From JAPPLG01 sp965199935 (GTDB lineage: Bacteria; Bdellovibrionota; Bdellovibrionia; Bdellovibrionales; UBA1609): DNA of 64,000 bases. The stretch is taken from NCBI GenBank assembly GCA_965199935.1, contig CBDATD010000001.1, positions 806,001-870,000 of the forward strand, given 5' to 3'. This document shows, one piece after another, positions 8,323 through 16,585 of the stretch. Both the position numbers and the translations under genes were made by a program. A model generated the notes under the pieces. That model worked only from the letters and a program-made list of their open reading frames with translations. It was not told the origin of the DNA and ran no database searches. Numbering within the stretch: the first letter of the stretch is position 1; the number at the start of each line of letters is the position of its first letter.

Positions 8323-11300
8323 TTAAACAGCAGTATTGTAAATGTTGGATTTGGTCATTTCATCAGCAGTGTGTTCAGCTTGCTTTAAGACATTATCTAC
8401 AGCCAGCTGTTCCATATCCGGCGGGTAGTTGTATTTCTTTAAGATGCTTTTGACCATAATTCTCATTTTAGCTTTGACATTTTCTCTAATTTGCCAATCT
8501 ATGGACGCGTTTTTCCTTACTGTATTTGTTAAAGCGATAGCTAGTTCTCTCAGTTGCTCTTTTTCCATAAGTTCACGGGCACTCTTATTGTCAGCCACAG
8601 CCGTGTAGAAAGCGTATTCTTCATCAGATAATTTCATTTTTTGAGGTTTTTCAGTTTCTGACTGAATATTTTTTGCAATTTTAATTAACTCTTCAATGAC
8701 TTCTGCGGCTGTAATAATTTTGTTATGGTACTTGTTTATAGCCCCTTTCAGTCCTTCCATGAGGGTTTTTCCCTGCATGATGTTCTTCTTTGTTTTTCCT
8801 TTAATTTCATCATTTAAAAGTTTGGTGAGCGTTTCTATGGCAACGTTTTTATGTTTCATATTCTTGATTTCCAATAAGAACTCGTCAGACAGAATGGAAA
8901 TATCCGGTGTTTTAATTCCTGCTGCTGAAAATACATCTATCACTTTATGGGATACCAAAGCTTTGTCGATAACTTGGCGAATGACCGTTTCGATTTCCAG
9001 ATCAGTTTTCCCTTCTCCTGTGCTGGTGAATTTTACAAGTCTTGCTTTGACAGCTTGAAAAAAAGCAACTTCATCTTTAATACTTATAGCCTGCTCATGA
9101 GGTACAGAGAGAGCAAAAGCTTTTGATAAAGCAGTCACCTCATCAATAAATCTTTTTCTTCCTTTTTCTAAACTTAAAATATGTTCTTCGGCTTGAAGAA
9201 TGAGAGAAAGTTTTTTGGCAGTATCTGCTGTAAAATATTGTTTGTGGTCAAAACTATGAAACATTTGAGAAATTACTTCTAGTTTTTCGAGCATTAAAGA
9301 AACAGCCTTTTCCTGAGGCAATGCTGGTTCTCCTTTTCCTCCATTTTTGGAGTAGAAGGAAAGAGCTCTTTTTAAATTCGAGGCAATTCCTAAATAATCA
9401 ACCACCAACCCTCCGGGTTTATCTTTATAAACACGATTGACACGGGCAATAGCCTGCATGAGATTGTGGCCTTGCATAGGCTTGTCAATATAAAGTGTGT
9501 GCAGGCAGGGAACATCAAATCCAGTCAGCCACATATCTACAACGATAACTAACTTAAGAGAATTTGCTGGATTTTTAATTCTATTAGCCAGGAACCGACG
9601 TTGCTCTTTATTGGTGTAGTGTTTGGAAAACTCCGGCCCATCGCTGGAAGAAGATGTCATAACTACTTTTATTTTTCCTTTATTTAAGTCCTCGTCATGC
9701 CACTGAGGGCGAAGTTCAGTGATTTCACTATAGAGATTCACAGCTATTCTGCGGGACATACAGACAATCATGCCTTTTCCCGCAAACACTTCTTCTCTTT
9801 TTTCAAAGTGATCTATAATATCTTTAGTGATATGTTTGATTCTTTTTTTACTTCCTATAATAGACTCAAGTTGTGTAAATTTTGATTTGCTTTTTTGAGT
9901 GTCAGAAAGATCATTTTTAAGTTCTTGATCTAAATCTTTAATAAGTTTTTCCCCTTCTTTGCTGAGTTCCACTTTAGCAAGACGGCTTTCATAAGAGATG
10001 GGTACCGTGGCCTTATCTTCTACAGCTTGAGCAATATCGTAAATATCTACATAGCTTCCAAAGACTGCTGGTGTATTTCTATCTGTTCCTTCTACAGGAG
10101 TACCGGTAAATCCAAGATAGGCGGCATGAGGCAACGCGTCTCTCATGTATTTAGCAAACCCATAAACTGTCCTTTGTCCGATAATTTCCCCTTTACTGTC
10201 TTTGTCTTCGACTATTTTTGCTTTGAAGCCATATTGGCTTCGATGGGCTTCATCGGCAATCACAACAATATTTTTACGATTGGATAATTGTTCGTAGACG
10301 TTGCCTTCTTCAGGGTGAAATTTTTGTATAGTGGTGAAGACAATTCCTCCGGATTTAACTTTCAATAGCTCCTTCAAATGCTCCCGGTTTTTTGCCTGCA
10401 CAGGCTCTTGTCTTAAAAGAGTTTTTGAGGCAGTAAAAGTATCAAACAATTGGTTATCTAGGTCGTTTCTATCTGTGATGATCACAATTGTCGGGTTGTT
10501 TAGTTTTTGCACAATTTTTCCAACAGTGAAGACCATGGTGAGAGATTTTCCTGAACCTTGAGTGTGCCAGATAACACCGCCTTTGCGGCTGCCGGATTCA
10601 GAGCTGGCTTGAATAACAGACTGCAATGCTTTGTTAGCGGCGTAGTATTGATGATAGGCGGATAATTTTTTGATGATTTCAGTATTTGTTATACCTTTGT
10701 GTTCTTTTTTTATTTTTTCGAAAACGATAAAGTGCCGGATAAGATCTAGCAATGTAGCTTTATTTAGCATCCCTTTGATTAAAGTTTCTAGTTGGTTAAT
10801 ATTTTTCTTAGCTTCGTTTGTCCCGTCTATGGTTTTCCAAGCCATATATCGGTCTATACCAGCAGATGAAGAGCCGACTTTAGCCGTCAAGCCATCTGAA
10901 ATAATTGAAATACTGTTGTAAGTAAAAAGTGAAGGGATGTATTTTTTATAAGTTTGCAATTGCTTGTAGGCGGATTGAAGAGTGGCCTTTTCATCTCTTG
11001 GATTTTTAAGTTCGATAACTACTAGAGGAAGGCCATTGATGAATAAAATAATATCAGGGCGGTAGTTTCTTCGATTTTCGACGATAGTAAATTGATTGAC
11101 AACGTGATATTCATTATTTTCTGGGTTTTGAAAATCAATCAAGCGGATGTAGTCGCCCCGTCTCTCGGAATTTTGTTGCACTGTAACACTTACTCCTTCT
11201 ATCATCATTCGATGAAAATTTAAGTTTCCGAGTTGTTCTGAATGGATACGTTGTACTTCAAGAAATGCATCTTCCTTAACGGAGACGGGAGCGTTTGGAT

Positions 11301-11502
11301 TGAGGCGTGTTATAGCAGATTGAAGTATATTGTCGAGCAGTACATCTTCATAGCTGTTGCGGAGAGGTTGAGAGGAGTCTGGGGAGATATTTGAGCCGTG
11401 AAGATGCTTAAACCCTTGTTTTTCAAGCAGGTTAATAGCCAGCTGTTCAATATCATCTTCTGTAATTTTTTTCATGATTTTCTTATCGTCAGTATTCCCC
11501 AA
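8323..11502 (-). CDS. hsdR: Type I restriction enzyme, R (endonuclease/translocase) subunit
   Basis: HsdR cuts DNA after ATP-driven translocation when the HsdMS complex meets an unmethylated site. The N-terminal nuclease region shows the PD-(D/E)XK pattern ending in VVIELK (about residue 164). Helicase motif I is HTQGSGKS (about 315) and motif II is ADEAH (about 417). A methionine at residue 10 (KKITEDD) is an alternative start. The 1,059 residues are full length and uninterrupted. It is the last gene of the hsd operon but is separated from the other subunits by four genes and a 358-bp gap, so it may have its own promoter. Confidence 0.95.
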   Translation of the reverse strand: MGNTDDKKIMKKITEDDIEQLAINLLEKQGFKHLHGSNISPDSSQPLRNSYEDVLLDNILQSAITRLNPNAPVSVKEDAFLEVQRIHSEQLGNLNFHRMMIEGVSVTVQQNSERRGDYIRLIDFQNPENNEYHVVNQFTIVENRRNYRPDIILFINGLPLVVIELKNPRDEKATLQSAYKQLQTYKKYIPSLFTYNSISIISDGLTAKVGSSSAGIDRYMAWKTIDGTNEAKKNINQLETLIKGMLNKATLLDLIRHFIVFEKIKKEHKGITNTEIIKKLSAYHQYYAANKALQSVIQASSESGSRKGGVIWHTQGSGKSLTMVFTVGKIVQKLNNPTIVIITDRNDLDNQLFDTFTASKTLLRQEPVQAKNREHLKELLKVKSGGIVFTTIQKFHPEEGNVYEQLSNRKNIVVIADEAHRSQYGFKAKIVEDKDSKGEIIGQRTVYGFAKYMRDALPHAAYLGFTGTPVEGTDRNTPAVFGSYVDIYDIAQAVEDKATVPISYESRLAKVELSKEGEKLIKDLDQELKNDLSDTQKSKSKFTQLESIIGSKKRIKHITKDIIDHFEKREEVFAGKGMIVCMSRRIAVNLYSEITELRPQWHDEDLNKGKIKVVMTSSSSDGPEFSKHYTNKEQRRFLANRIKNPANSLKLVIVVDMWLTGFDVPCLHTLYIDKPMQGHNLMQAIARVNRVYKDKPGGLVVDYLGIASNLKRALSFYSKNGGKGEPALPQEKAVSLMLEKLEVISQMFHSFDHKQYFTADTAKKLSLILQAEEHILSLEKGRKRFIDEVTALSKAFALSVPHEQAISIKDEVAFFQAVKARLVKFTSTGEGKTDLEIETVIRQVIDKALVSHKVIDVFSAAGIKTPDISILSDEFLLEIKNMKHKNVAIETLTKLLNDEIKGKTKKNIMQGKTLMEGLKGAINKYHNKIITAAEVIEELIKIAKNIQSETEKPQKMKLSDEEYAFYTAVADNKSARELMEKEQLRELAIALTNTVRKNASIDWQIRENVKAKMRIMVKSILKKYNYPPDMEQLAVDNVLKQAEHTADEMTKSNIYNTAV

Positions 11503-11860
11503 ATGTATGAGGTATTTATACTGATAGGGGTGGAATTTTGAGATTAAAATGTGCTATAAGAATCAAAATTTGTATTGGATATATCCATAGAAGCCAATTA
11601 AGAATATTAACTTCCATTTTTTTTCTTCATCTAGGAGGTAGCTTTTTTTGACAAAGAGCTGCATCAGGATTTACAAATTCTGAAATTTCTGCTCTTTTAG
11701 AAAAAGAGCAGTCAGCTCTTCGATGTCATCATAAAATGACAAAATATTGTTTTTCTAACTGTTGAGATAACAGCTAGTGTCTTATACGTCACGTGCATCT
11801 ATAGAGTGGCGTGCCGAACTCAACAGATTTTTTTCGAGAGGTCTTGTTCAGTTTATCTTG
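11503..11860. other. Intergenic region between the parA-like gene and hsdR, with one perfect hairpin
   Basis: I see no gene in these 358 bp. At 11689-11711 there is a perfect 10-bp inverted repeat around a 3-nt loop (CTGCTCTTTT / AAAAGAGCAG). No T-run follows it on the minus strand, so it is not a canonical terminator. It could be an attenuator or an mRNA processing hairpin ahead of hsdR. Confidence 0.5.
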
Positions 11861-12862
11861 TTAAATTAGATTATTTACCAGGCTGTTAATGGCTTCTCTG
11901 TATCTTCTCAATGGCATAGGATTTACTTGTGGTTCTATTTCGTGAACTTTGTGAGGGCCAGCCTTTAATTTACTAATAGGTAATCCTTGATGTGAACAAA
12001 CAATAGCTGGTGAATGAGCATCAGGAATGTCGTAATATTCAAAATGGCTATAAAAATGCTCATTTTTAGATTTTTTAAAAGCATTCACTCTATTTTTAAT
12101 TTCTTCAAACATAGCTCCAAAAGCTTTACTGGCTTTTTGATCATACTGAGTGGAACGATTGAGCAACACAGAATGTATCACAGGTAAGCTCATGCCGAAT
12201 TTATCAGTTTTATTCGAAAAGCTAGTAGATTCTAACTCCCCCGGTAAATTATGCCCATATACAAGAGAGGCTAAATTATCGATGGCTCTAGCAGAGGATC
12301 CGTCACTGGAGCAAGGTACAATAATTTGATTGGATGTTAATAATGACAATTCTGTATAGGCAGAAAAGCTTGGATTACAATCTATAAAAGTCGTTGTATT
12401 TCCATATTTCTTTTCGCCTGCTATAACTAAATCTAAAAGCCAAGAGTGTACATTTTTCCATGCAACTTCAGGGAGAGTTTGGCTACTAATTTGATTCATA
12501 ACCTGAGCTTGAATTTCCAGCTGGGGATCTCCCGCTATGAGATATAAATTTTTAGGTATTTCTTTATTTGTTTTATTAACTTCCAGAAAGAAATCCACTT
12601 CTTGGCCTGTTTTTTCATGGGGACTTTTAATCCTTAAATTTATGTATGCTCCAACTGTTTTCTTTTGTTTTATAAATGTTTCCAATGATTTCGATCCTTT
12701 GTTGTTGCCTCCAAGAAAAATCTCAGAAAGATTAGCTTGAGGACACATATCTACAACGATAACTGTTTTATCTTGATGCTTTAGGGCATACTCTGCTGAT
12801 AACATAAAGGAAAGGAAAGTTTTCCCAACTCCTCCCTTGTTATTCCAAATAGCATATCGCAT
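11861..12862 (-). CDS. ParA/Soj-family (MinD-like) ATPase in the restriction island
   Basis: The deviant Walker A motif KGGVGKT lies at the N-terminus, followed by VVDMCPQANLS (in place of the usual DxDPQ) and a FIDCNPSFSAYTELSL segment matching the ParA Walker B/switch region. ParA proteins dimerise on ATP and DNA and usually position plasmids, chromosomes or complexes. No ParB or centromere-like repeat is visible nearby, which argues against an ordinary partition locus. The ATG at 12862 places the P-loop at residues 10-16, as usual; an upstream ATG at 12883 is less likely. It lies between a membrane/coiled-coil gene and hsdR, so an accessory defence role is plausible but unproven. Confidence 0.85.
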   Translation of the reverse strand: MRYAIWNNKGGVGKTFLSFMLSAEYALKHQDKTVIVVDMCPQANLSEIFLGGNNKGSKSLETFIKQKKTVGAYINLRIKSPHEKTGQEVDFFLEVNKTNKEIPKNLYLIAGDPQLEIQAQVMNQISSQTLPEVAWKNVHSWLLDLVIAGEKKYGNTTTFIDCNPSFSAYTELSLLTSNQIIVPCSSDGSSARAIDNLASLVYGHNLPGELESTSFSNKTDKFGMSLPVIHSVLLNRSTQYDQKASKAFGAMFEEIKNRVNAFKKSKNEHFYSHFEYYDIPDAHSPAIVCSHQGLPISKLKAGPHKVHEIEPQVNPMPLRRYREAINSLVNNLI

Positions 12863-12956
12863 CGTTTCGCCCATGTGGGGCATCGTACACGATTAGGGTA
12901 TAAAATGCAAGCTATTTTTTGTTCGTTTTATACAACTTGATCAAAGGTTTTACTCT

Positions 12957-13961
12957 TCATATTTTTGGCAGTTTATGTGTATATTTTTGGTCTTTTTCTT
13001 GATGTAATTTGTTGTCAGTATTTCCTTTTTTAGTGGGCAATGGTTCTGGTGTTGCTCCATTTTTATTCATAGTATCTTTGGTTACTTTTTGTTCATTATT
13101 GAACAAATTGATCCAGTTTTCTTTATATTCAGCAAGACAAAAAGATACCAGTATGAACAGTACAGATAATACCATAAACCCCAATTGGGTGTAGAAAGTC
13201 CACTTTGCAGCTTTGGTTTGTTCTTGTGCTGCTTGAACTTTACTTTGATTCACAATGTTTCCCGAATATTGGATTTTTCTACTCTTCAGATGGTCAAACC
13301 ATGAATTTATAGATTTTATTCCACTTTCACACAGTGAGGCAATTTCATCTATTGTTGTGTCAAATTGCAGTAGTCCAATTCTTTCTGCTGGATGATTTTT
13401 GGGGAATCGCTTTATTTCCTCATTAGTTTTGGAGTTTATCATCACCAAAGTGGTCATTGGCATAATATGACTAAATATCTTCTTTTTAAATTGTATGATA
13501 TGAGACATAAAAGATTGTACTCTGATCATGTATTCAGATATTTTTTCCATACTGCTCTCTTGATTGTGTATTGACCCTAAATCTTTCAAGAGTTTTCTAT
13601 ACTGTTCAAGGTGGTTAGAGATGCCACCCAGTAGTGATTTTTTCATTTTATCAACTTCGTTTTTAATAGCATTGTCCATTTTCTTCATATCAGCAGGATT
13701 TCTACTGGGGAATTTTGTTTGATTATACACTCTCAGCATCTCTATAAGATCTTTTTTAAAATCTTGAGCATCATCAGTGTTTTCATCTTGTAATTTTAGA
13801 TGTCTTTCTTTCATCTCCTCAAACAACAGGGATATAGTTTCTATTTGATTTACAATTTGAGGTATAAGAATCTCCTCTTCAATAAAACTAGGTTTCATTT
13901 GATGATTTTTCACTTTCTCAATGCAATTTGTATTATTTCTATCATTTTTTCCTGAAAACAT
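12957..13961 (-). CDS. Membrane-anchored coiled-coil protein of the restriction island, unknown function
   Basis: About 335 residues. The first 250 are charged and helical, with coiled-coil character in several stretches. One transmembrane segment follows (GFMVLSVLFILVSFCLAEY), then a Lys/Asn/Pro-rich tail. I chose the ATG at 13961, since it has TAGGAATT upstream and lies just after the stop of the broken gene before it, rather than the ATG at 13991. No family was recognised. It is transcribed with the parA-like gene about 95 bp downstream. One topology would be a cytosolic coiled coil held at the membrane by a C-terminal anchor, possibly with the ParA-like protein as partner; this is inference. 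Confidence 0.65.
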   Translation of the reverse strand: MFSGKNDRNNTNCIEKVKNHQMKPSFIEEEILIPQIVNQIETISLLFEEMKERHLKLQDENTDDAQDFKKDLIEMLRVYNQTKFPSRNPADMKKMDNAIKNEVDKMKKSLLGGISNHLEQYRKLLKDLGSIHNQESSMEKISEYMIRVQSFMSHIIQFKKKIFSHIMPMTTLVMINSKTNEEIKRFPKNHPAERIGLLQFDTTIDEIASLCESGIKSINSWFDHLKSRKIQYSGNIVNQSKVQAAQEQTKAAKWTFYTQLGFMVLSVLFILVSFCLAEYKENWINLFNNEQKVTKDTMNKNGATPEPLPTKKGNTDNKLHQEKDQKYTHKLPKI

Positions 13962-13968
13962 ATAATTC

Positions 13969-14695
13969 CTATAGAGAACTACAAAATACAACCTTTACAG
14001 AAGTAAGGTGGGTTGGATTGGTGTTTATGTCAAGGTACTGAGATAAAAAATCTGTAATAATGCTGTTTTGACCTTTTGTAATAACTTGATTTGAGGATGG
14101 CAGATGGGGGTATATGAAAACCATAGACTGATAGGGAGGAAACAAAGGTTGTTTTGATTGTTTTATAGAAATACCCAGTAATATACCTTCGAGAGTGCTG
14201 CCACATAGAAAAATTGTTGCTAATGGTGATTTTGCTCTTAAACATTTTTTGATTTCTTCTACTCTTTGCTCAAGGGTTCTTGTGATTACACTGTCTAAGT
14301 TTAGCTTATGAATGGAGATATCTTTGAATTCTTGCTTTAAAAAACTCGTTTTCTTTTTCTTGTAAGTCTGTTGATTGATAATTTTGACCTAATAATCTAC
14401 AAATAATTTTTTGTGCTTTTAAGTTTAGTTCTAGATCCATTTCTCCTATGGAACTAGCATATTTAAGTGGAGCTTGAAGTACCTTACCAACAATATCATC
14501 TGGTTCTATTTCCCAGAAAGTCCTGAGTCTTTTCATCTTAGACTGTCCGTTAAAATGATATTTCTGTGCTTCAATATCTATTCTATGCTCTCTAAAAAAT
14601 TCTGCAAATGTACGATTAGTAAAATCAAGGACGTATCCTCCCCTATCAAATAATCTCTCAAAAATTGCTTTTTCATGCATCTCTAATGTAGACAT
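13969..14695 (-). pseudogene. Abortive-infection-like gene broken by a one-base frameshift
   Basis: The first frame (14695-14306) encodes 129 residues with GGYVLDFTNRTFAEFF and KMKRLRTFWEIEPDD, which I associate with proteins carrying the abortive-infection C-terminal (Abi_C) region. It then stops early. Skipping one base in the six-A run at 14339-14344 (T6 on the coding strand) restores a frame reading EFKDISIHKLNLDSV and then IFLCGSTLEGILLG, typical of the same family. That frame stays open to a TAG at 13969, just before the next gene. The last 60 residues no longer look like the family, so a second lesion or divergence is possible. Its start overlaps the end of the mntA-hsdS gene. Confidence 0.6.
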
Positions 14696-16170
14696 TTTAT
14701 TCCTACTTGGCCGGTGATTAGTTTTGGGAGGAGAATGTTGCGAAGTTTCTCGAGTTTTGAAATAGATATAAGGTTTAAAATAATTTTTTCAAATTGTGGG
14801 TTCATTAACTTATTCATCTTTGACAATTCATCTTTTGGTGGTGCTAGAGTTATTGAGTGAGATAAATCCTTTCTTTTTATATGTCCCATAGTGGTTGCTT
14901 TGCTTTCTGCGATTTTAACAAATTCTTTCATATAATATTTTGTCCAAAAATAATAAAACCACTTTGGATAATGCTTTGATGTGATTTTGAACAAATGTTG
15001 ATTTAAAATGCATTCCTGTCCATCCCATACTTTTATTAATAAACTTCCAGACCATGAAAAAATTATATCTCCCAATTTTATAATATATTTGTCATCCACT
15101 TCAGAAGTTGACCAATCTGAATTGTCTGTAACACCGTCTTTCAGTTCTTTAATTTTTAGAACAGGCAATTTATCAGCGTTATTTTTTGGAGGATATTTTT
15201 GACAGGCTAAACCATTTAAATAGTCTGCTATTTCGTCTAAAGGTTTTTCTTGCCAGTTGGGTTTGGCGTCTTCTATGAACCACTGGCGGAAAAGGGTTTG
15301 TGCTATATTTTCCAAAGTTTTGTTTTGCTCATGCAATAGCTTGATTTTGTCATCAAGGCTGGACAGCACTTCAGCAATAGCCTTTTGTTCAGGAAGAGGA
15401 GGGAGAGAAAACTCATAATCTTTAATTCTTTCAGGAGAAGTATGCCTTACTGAAGTTCCACTTGCAGAACTAACTACAAACCAATGATAGTTGTACGTAC
15501 GCATTAGCCAATAGATAAAGTCTTTGTTTATTTTTTTTGATCTGAATTGCACTAATCCTATTCTTTGATTATGTAGATATATTTCATTCTTTTCTTTTTT
15601 TGGAATTTTTGTTGCATAACCAAGCGTGTCACTTTCTTTACTAAGATCTGTCATTGTAATAATTAAATTATTTTCTGTCAGAATATAACTATTTGGAACA
15701 TCTCCCTTGAAATACTTTAATTTTGATGATTTAAAACCACCTCCTATACGAAAGTTTCCAGGAGTCACAAGAATGTTGTTTGTGGGTTTACTAGTGATAC
15801 TTTTACCTTTAAAAGCATAACCGTGTTTTACATCTATCAAATTACCAAGTTTTACTGTACGCCAGCCTTTGCGGTAGATAATGATGCCATGCTGATCAAT
15901 ATGTTTTTTTAAATTTTTGCTATCAATATGTGGATACGATAAGACATCTACAAAATAAGGTAAATTTGTTTCTTCTTCAAAATAACCTTTTAAACTACCG
16001 GCGAGTGTGTTGCTTACCTTTTTCCCTTTAAGAGCGATGTCAATGTCCGACGCTGTTTTAAAAGTATTGATGGCTCTTGAACCAAAAAGCACCGCCTGTT
16101 CTATTTCAGGATGAACAACAAGGGTCCTTTCTATAATTTTTAACTGACCGTCTAATAATCCGTATTTCAT
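14683..16170 (-). CDS. Fusion of MntA-type nucleotidyltransferase antitoxin with type I specificity subunit HsdS
   Basis: Residues 1 to about 100 form a minimal nucleotidyltransferase with the exact MntA pattern GSX10DXD (Gly30-Ser31, Asp42, Asp44) and a third acidic residue at Asp75. From about residue 102 (GWRTVKLGNLIDVKHGYAF) the protein is a complete HsdS of about 394 residues. It has two target-recognition domains separated by the conserved helical spacer LPPLPEQKAIAEVLSSLDDK, and it ends in LRNILLPKLITG. HsdS normally sets DNA sequence specificity. MntA AMPylates and silences HepT toxin. The ATG overlaps the hepT-like stop as ATGA, so the two are coupled. The fusion is in frame, with no stop between the parts. 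Confidence 0.9.
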   Translation of the reverse strand: MKYGLLDGQLKIIERTLVVHPEIEQAVLFGSRAINTFKTASDIDIALKGKKVSNTLAGSLKGYFEEETNLPYFVDVLSYPHIDSKNLKKHIDQHGIIIYRKGWRTVKLGNLIDVKHGYAFKGKSITSKPTNNILVTPGNFRIGGGFKSSKLKYFKGDVPNSYILTENNLIITMTDLSKESDTLGYATKIPKKEKNEIYLHNQRIGLVQFRSKKINKDFIYWLMRTYNYHWFVVSSASGTSVRHTSPERIKDYEFSLPPLPEQKAIAEVLSSLDDKIKLLHEQNKTLENIAQTLFRQWFIEDAKPNWQEKPLDEIADYLNGLACQKYPPKNNADKLPVLKIKELKDGVTDNSDWSTSEVDDKYIIKLGDIIFSWSGSLLIKVWDGQECILNQHLFKITSKHYPKWFYYFWTKYYMKEFVKIAESKATTMGHIKRKDLSHSITLAPPKDELSKMNKLMNPQFEKIILNLISISKLEKLRNILLPKLITGQVGIKCLH

Positions 16171-16574
16171 AATTCCTTTTTAAGATGAAAATAAAGATCT
16201 CTTACAAGATTATAAAAATCTTTTTGAACAAAAGAAATGACTTCCTTCAAAATATCTTCTTTATAGATGTGAGAGGTTTTATTTCTTTTATCTGTTGAAT
16301 CCATCCACTTTTCAGGATCAGAAATTAGTTCCGCCTCAAAAGCTTTTCTAAATATGTTTTTGGGAAGACTGCCGCAGTCCACCCCTTGATTTTCCAGATA
16401 ATCTTTTAATGTCTTCCAAGATAACCCAAATATAATTTCAAAAGCCTGAATCAAAGCCATCTGATACCCTTCACTCTTAGGATGTTGTTCCAGATCATTT
16501 ATTCGCCTTTGAAGAACTTGAAAAGATTTTTCAAAGTTTTCAAATCTTTGCTTCCATCTTTTTTCATTGTTCAT
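16167..16574 (-). CDS. HepT-like HEPN-domain toxin / nucleotidyltransferase partner (HI0074 type)
   Basis: The protein has 135 residues and is all-helical. The RNase signature RX4HXY is intact as RNKTSHIY (Arg97, His102, Tyr104). In studied HepT/MntA modules HepT is a ribonuclease toxin neutralised when MntA AMPylates this tyrosine. The preceding region (ALIQAFEIIFGLSWKTLKDYL) is typical of HI0074-family substrate-binding partners. A strong AAAGGAG ribosome binding site precedes the ATG, and the stop overlaps the mntA-hsdS start by four bases. Its position between hsdM and a fused mntA-hsdS ties it to the restriction system. Confidence 0.88.
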   Translation of the reverse strand: MNNEKRWKQRFENFEKSFQVLQRRINDLEQHPKSEGYQMALIQAFEIIFGLSWKTLKDYLENQGVDCGSLPKNIFRKAFEAELISDPEKWMDSTDKRNKTSHIYKEDILKEVISFVQKDFYNLVRDLYFHLKKEL

Positions 16575-16585
16575 ATTTTTCTCCT

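Noticed and set aside
11861..12862. Plasmid or chromosome partition locus
   Set aside because: The ParA-like protein has no ParB partner or parS-like repeats nearby and sits inside the restriction operon.
14030..14245. 71-residue minus-strand frame upstream of the membrane/coiled-coil gene
   Set aside because: It overlaps the better-supported shifted frame of the abortive-infection-like gene and shows no protein-like features of its own.
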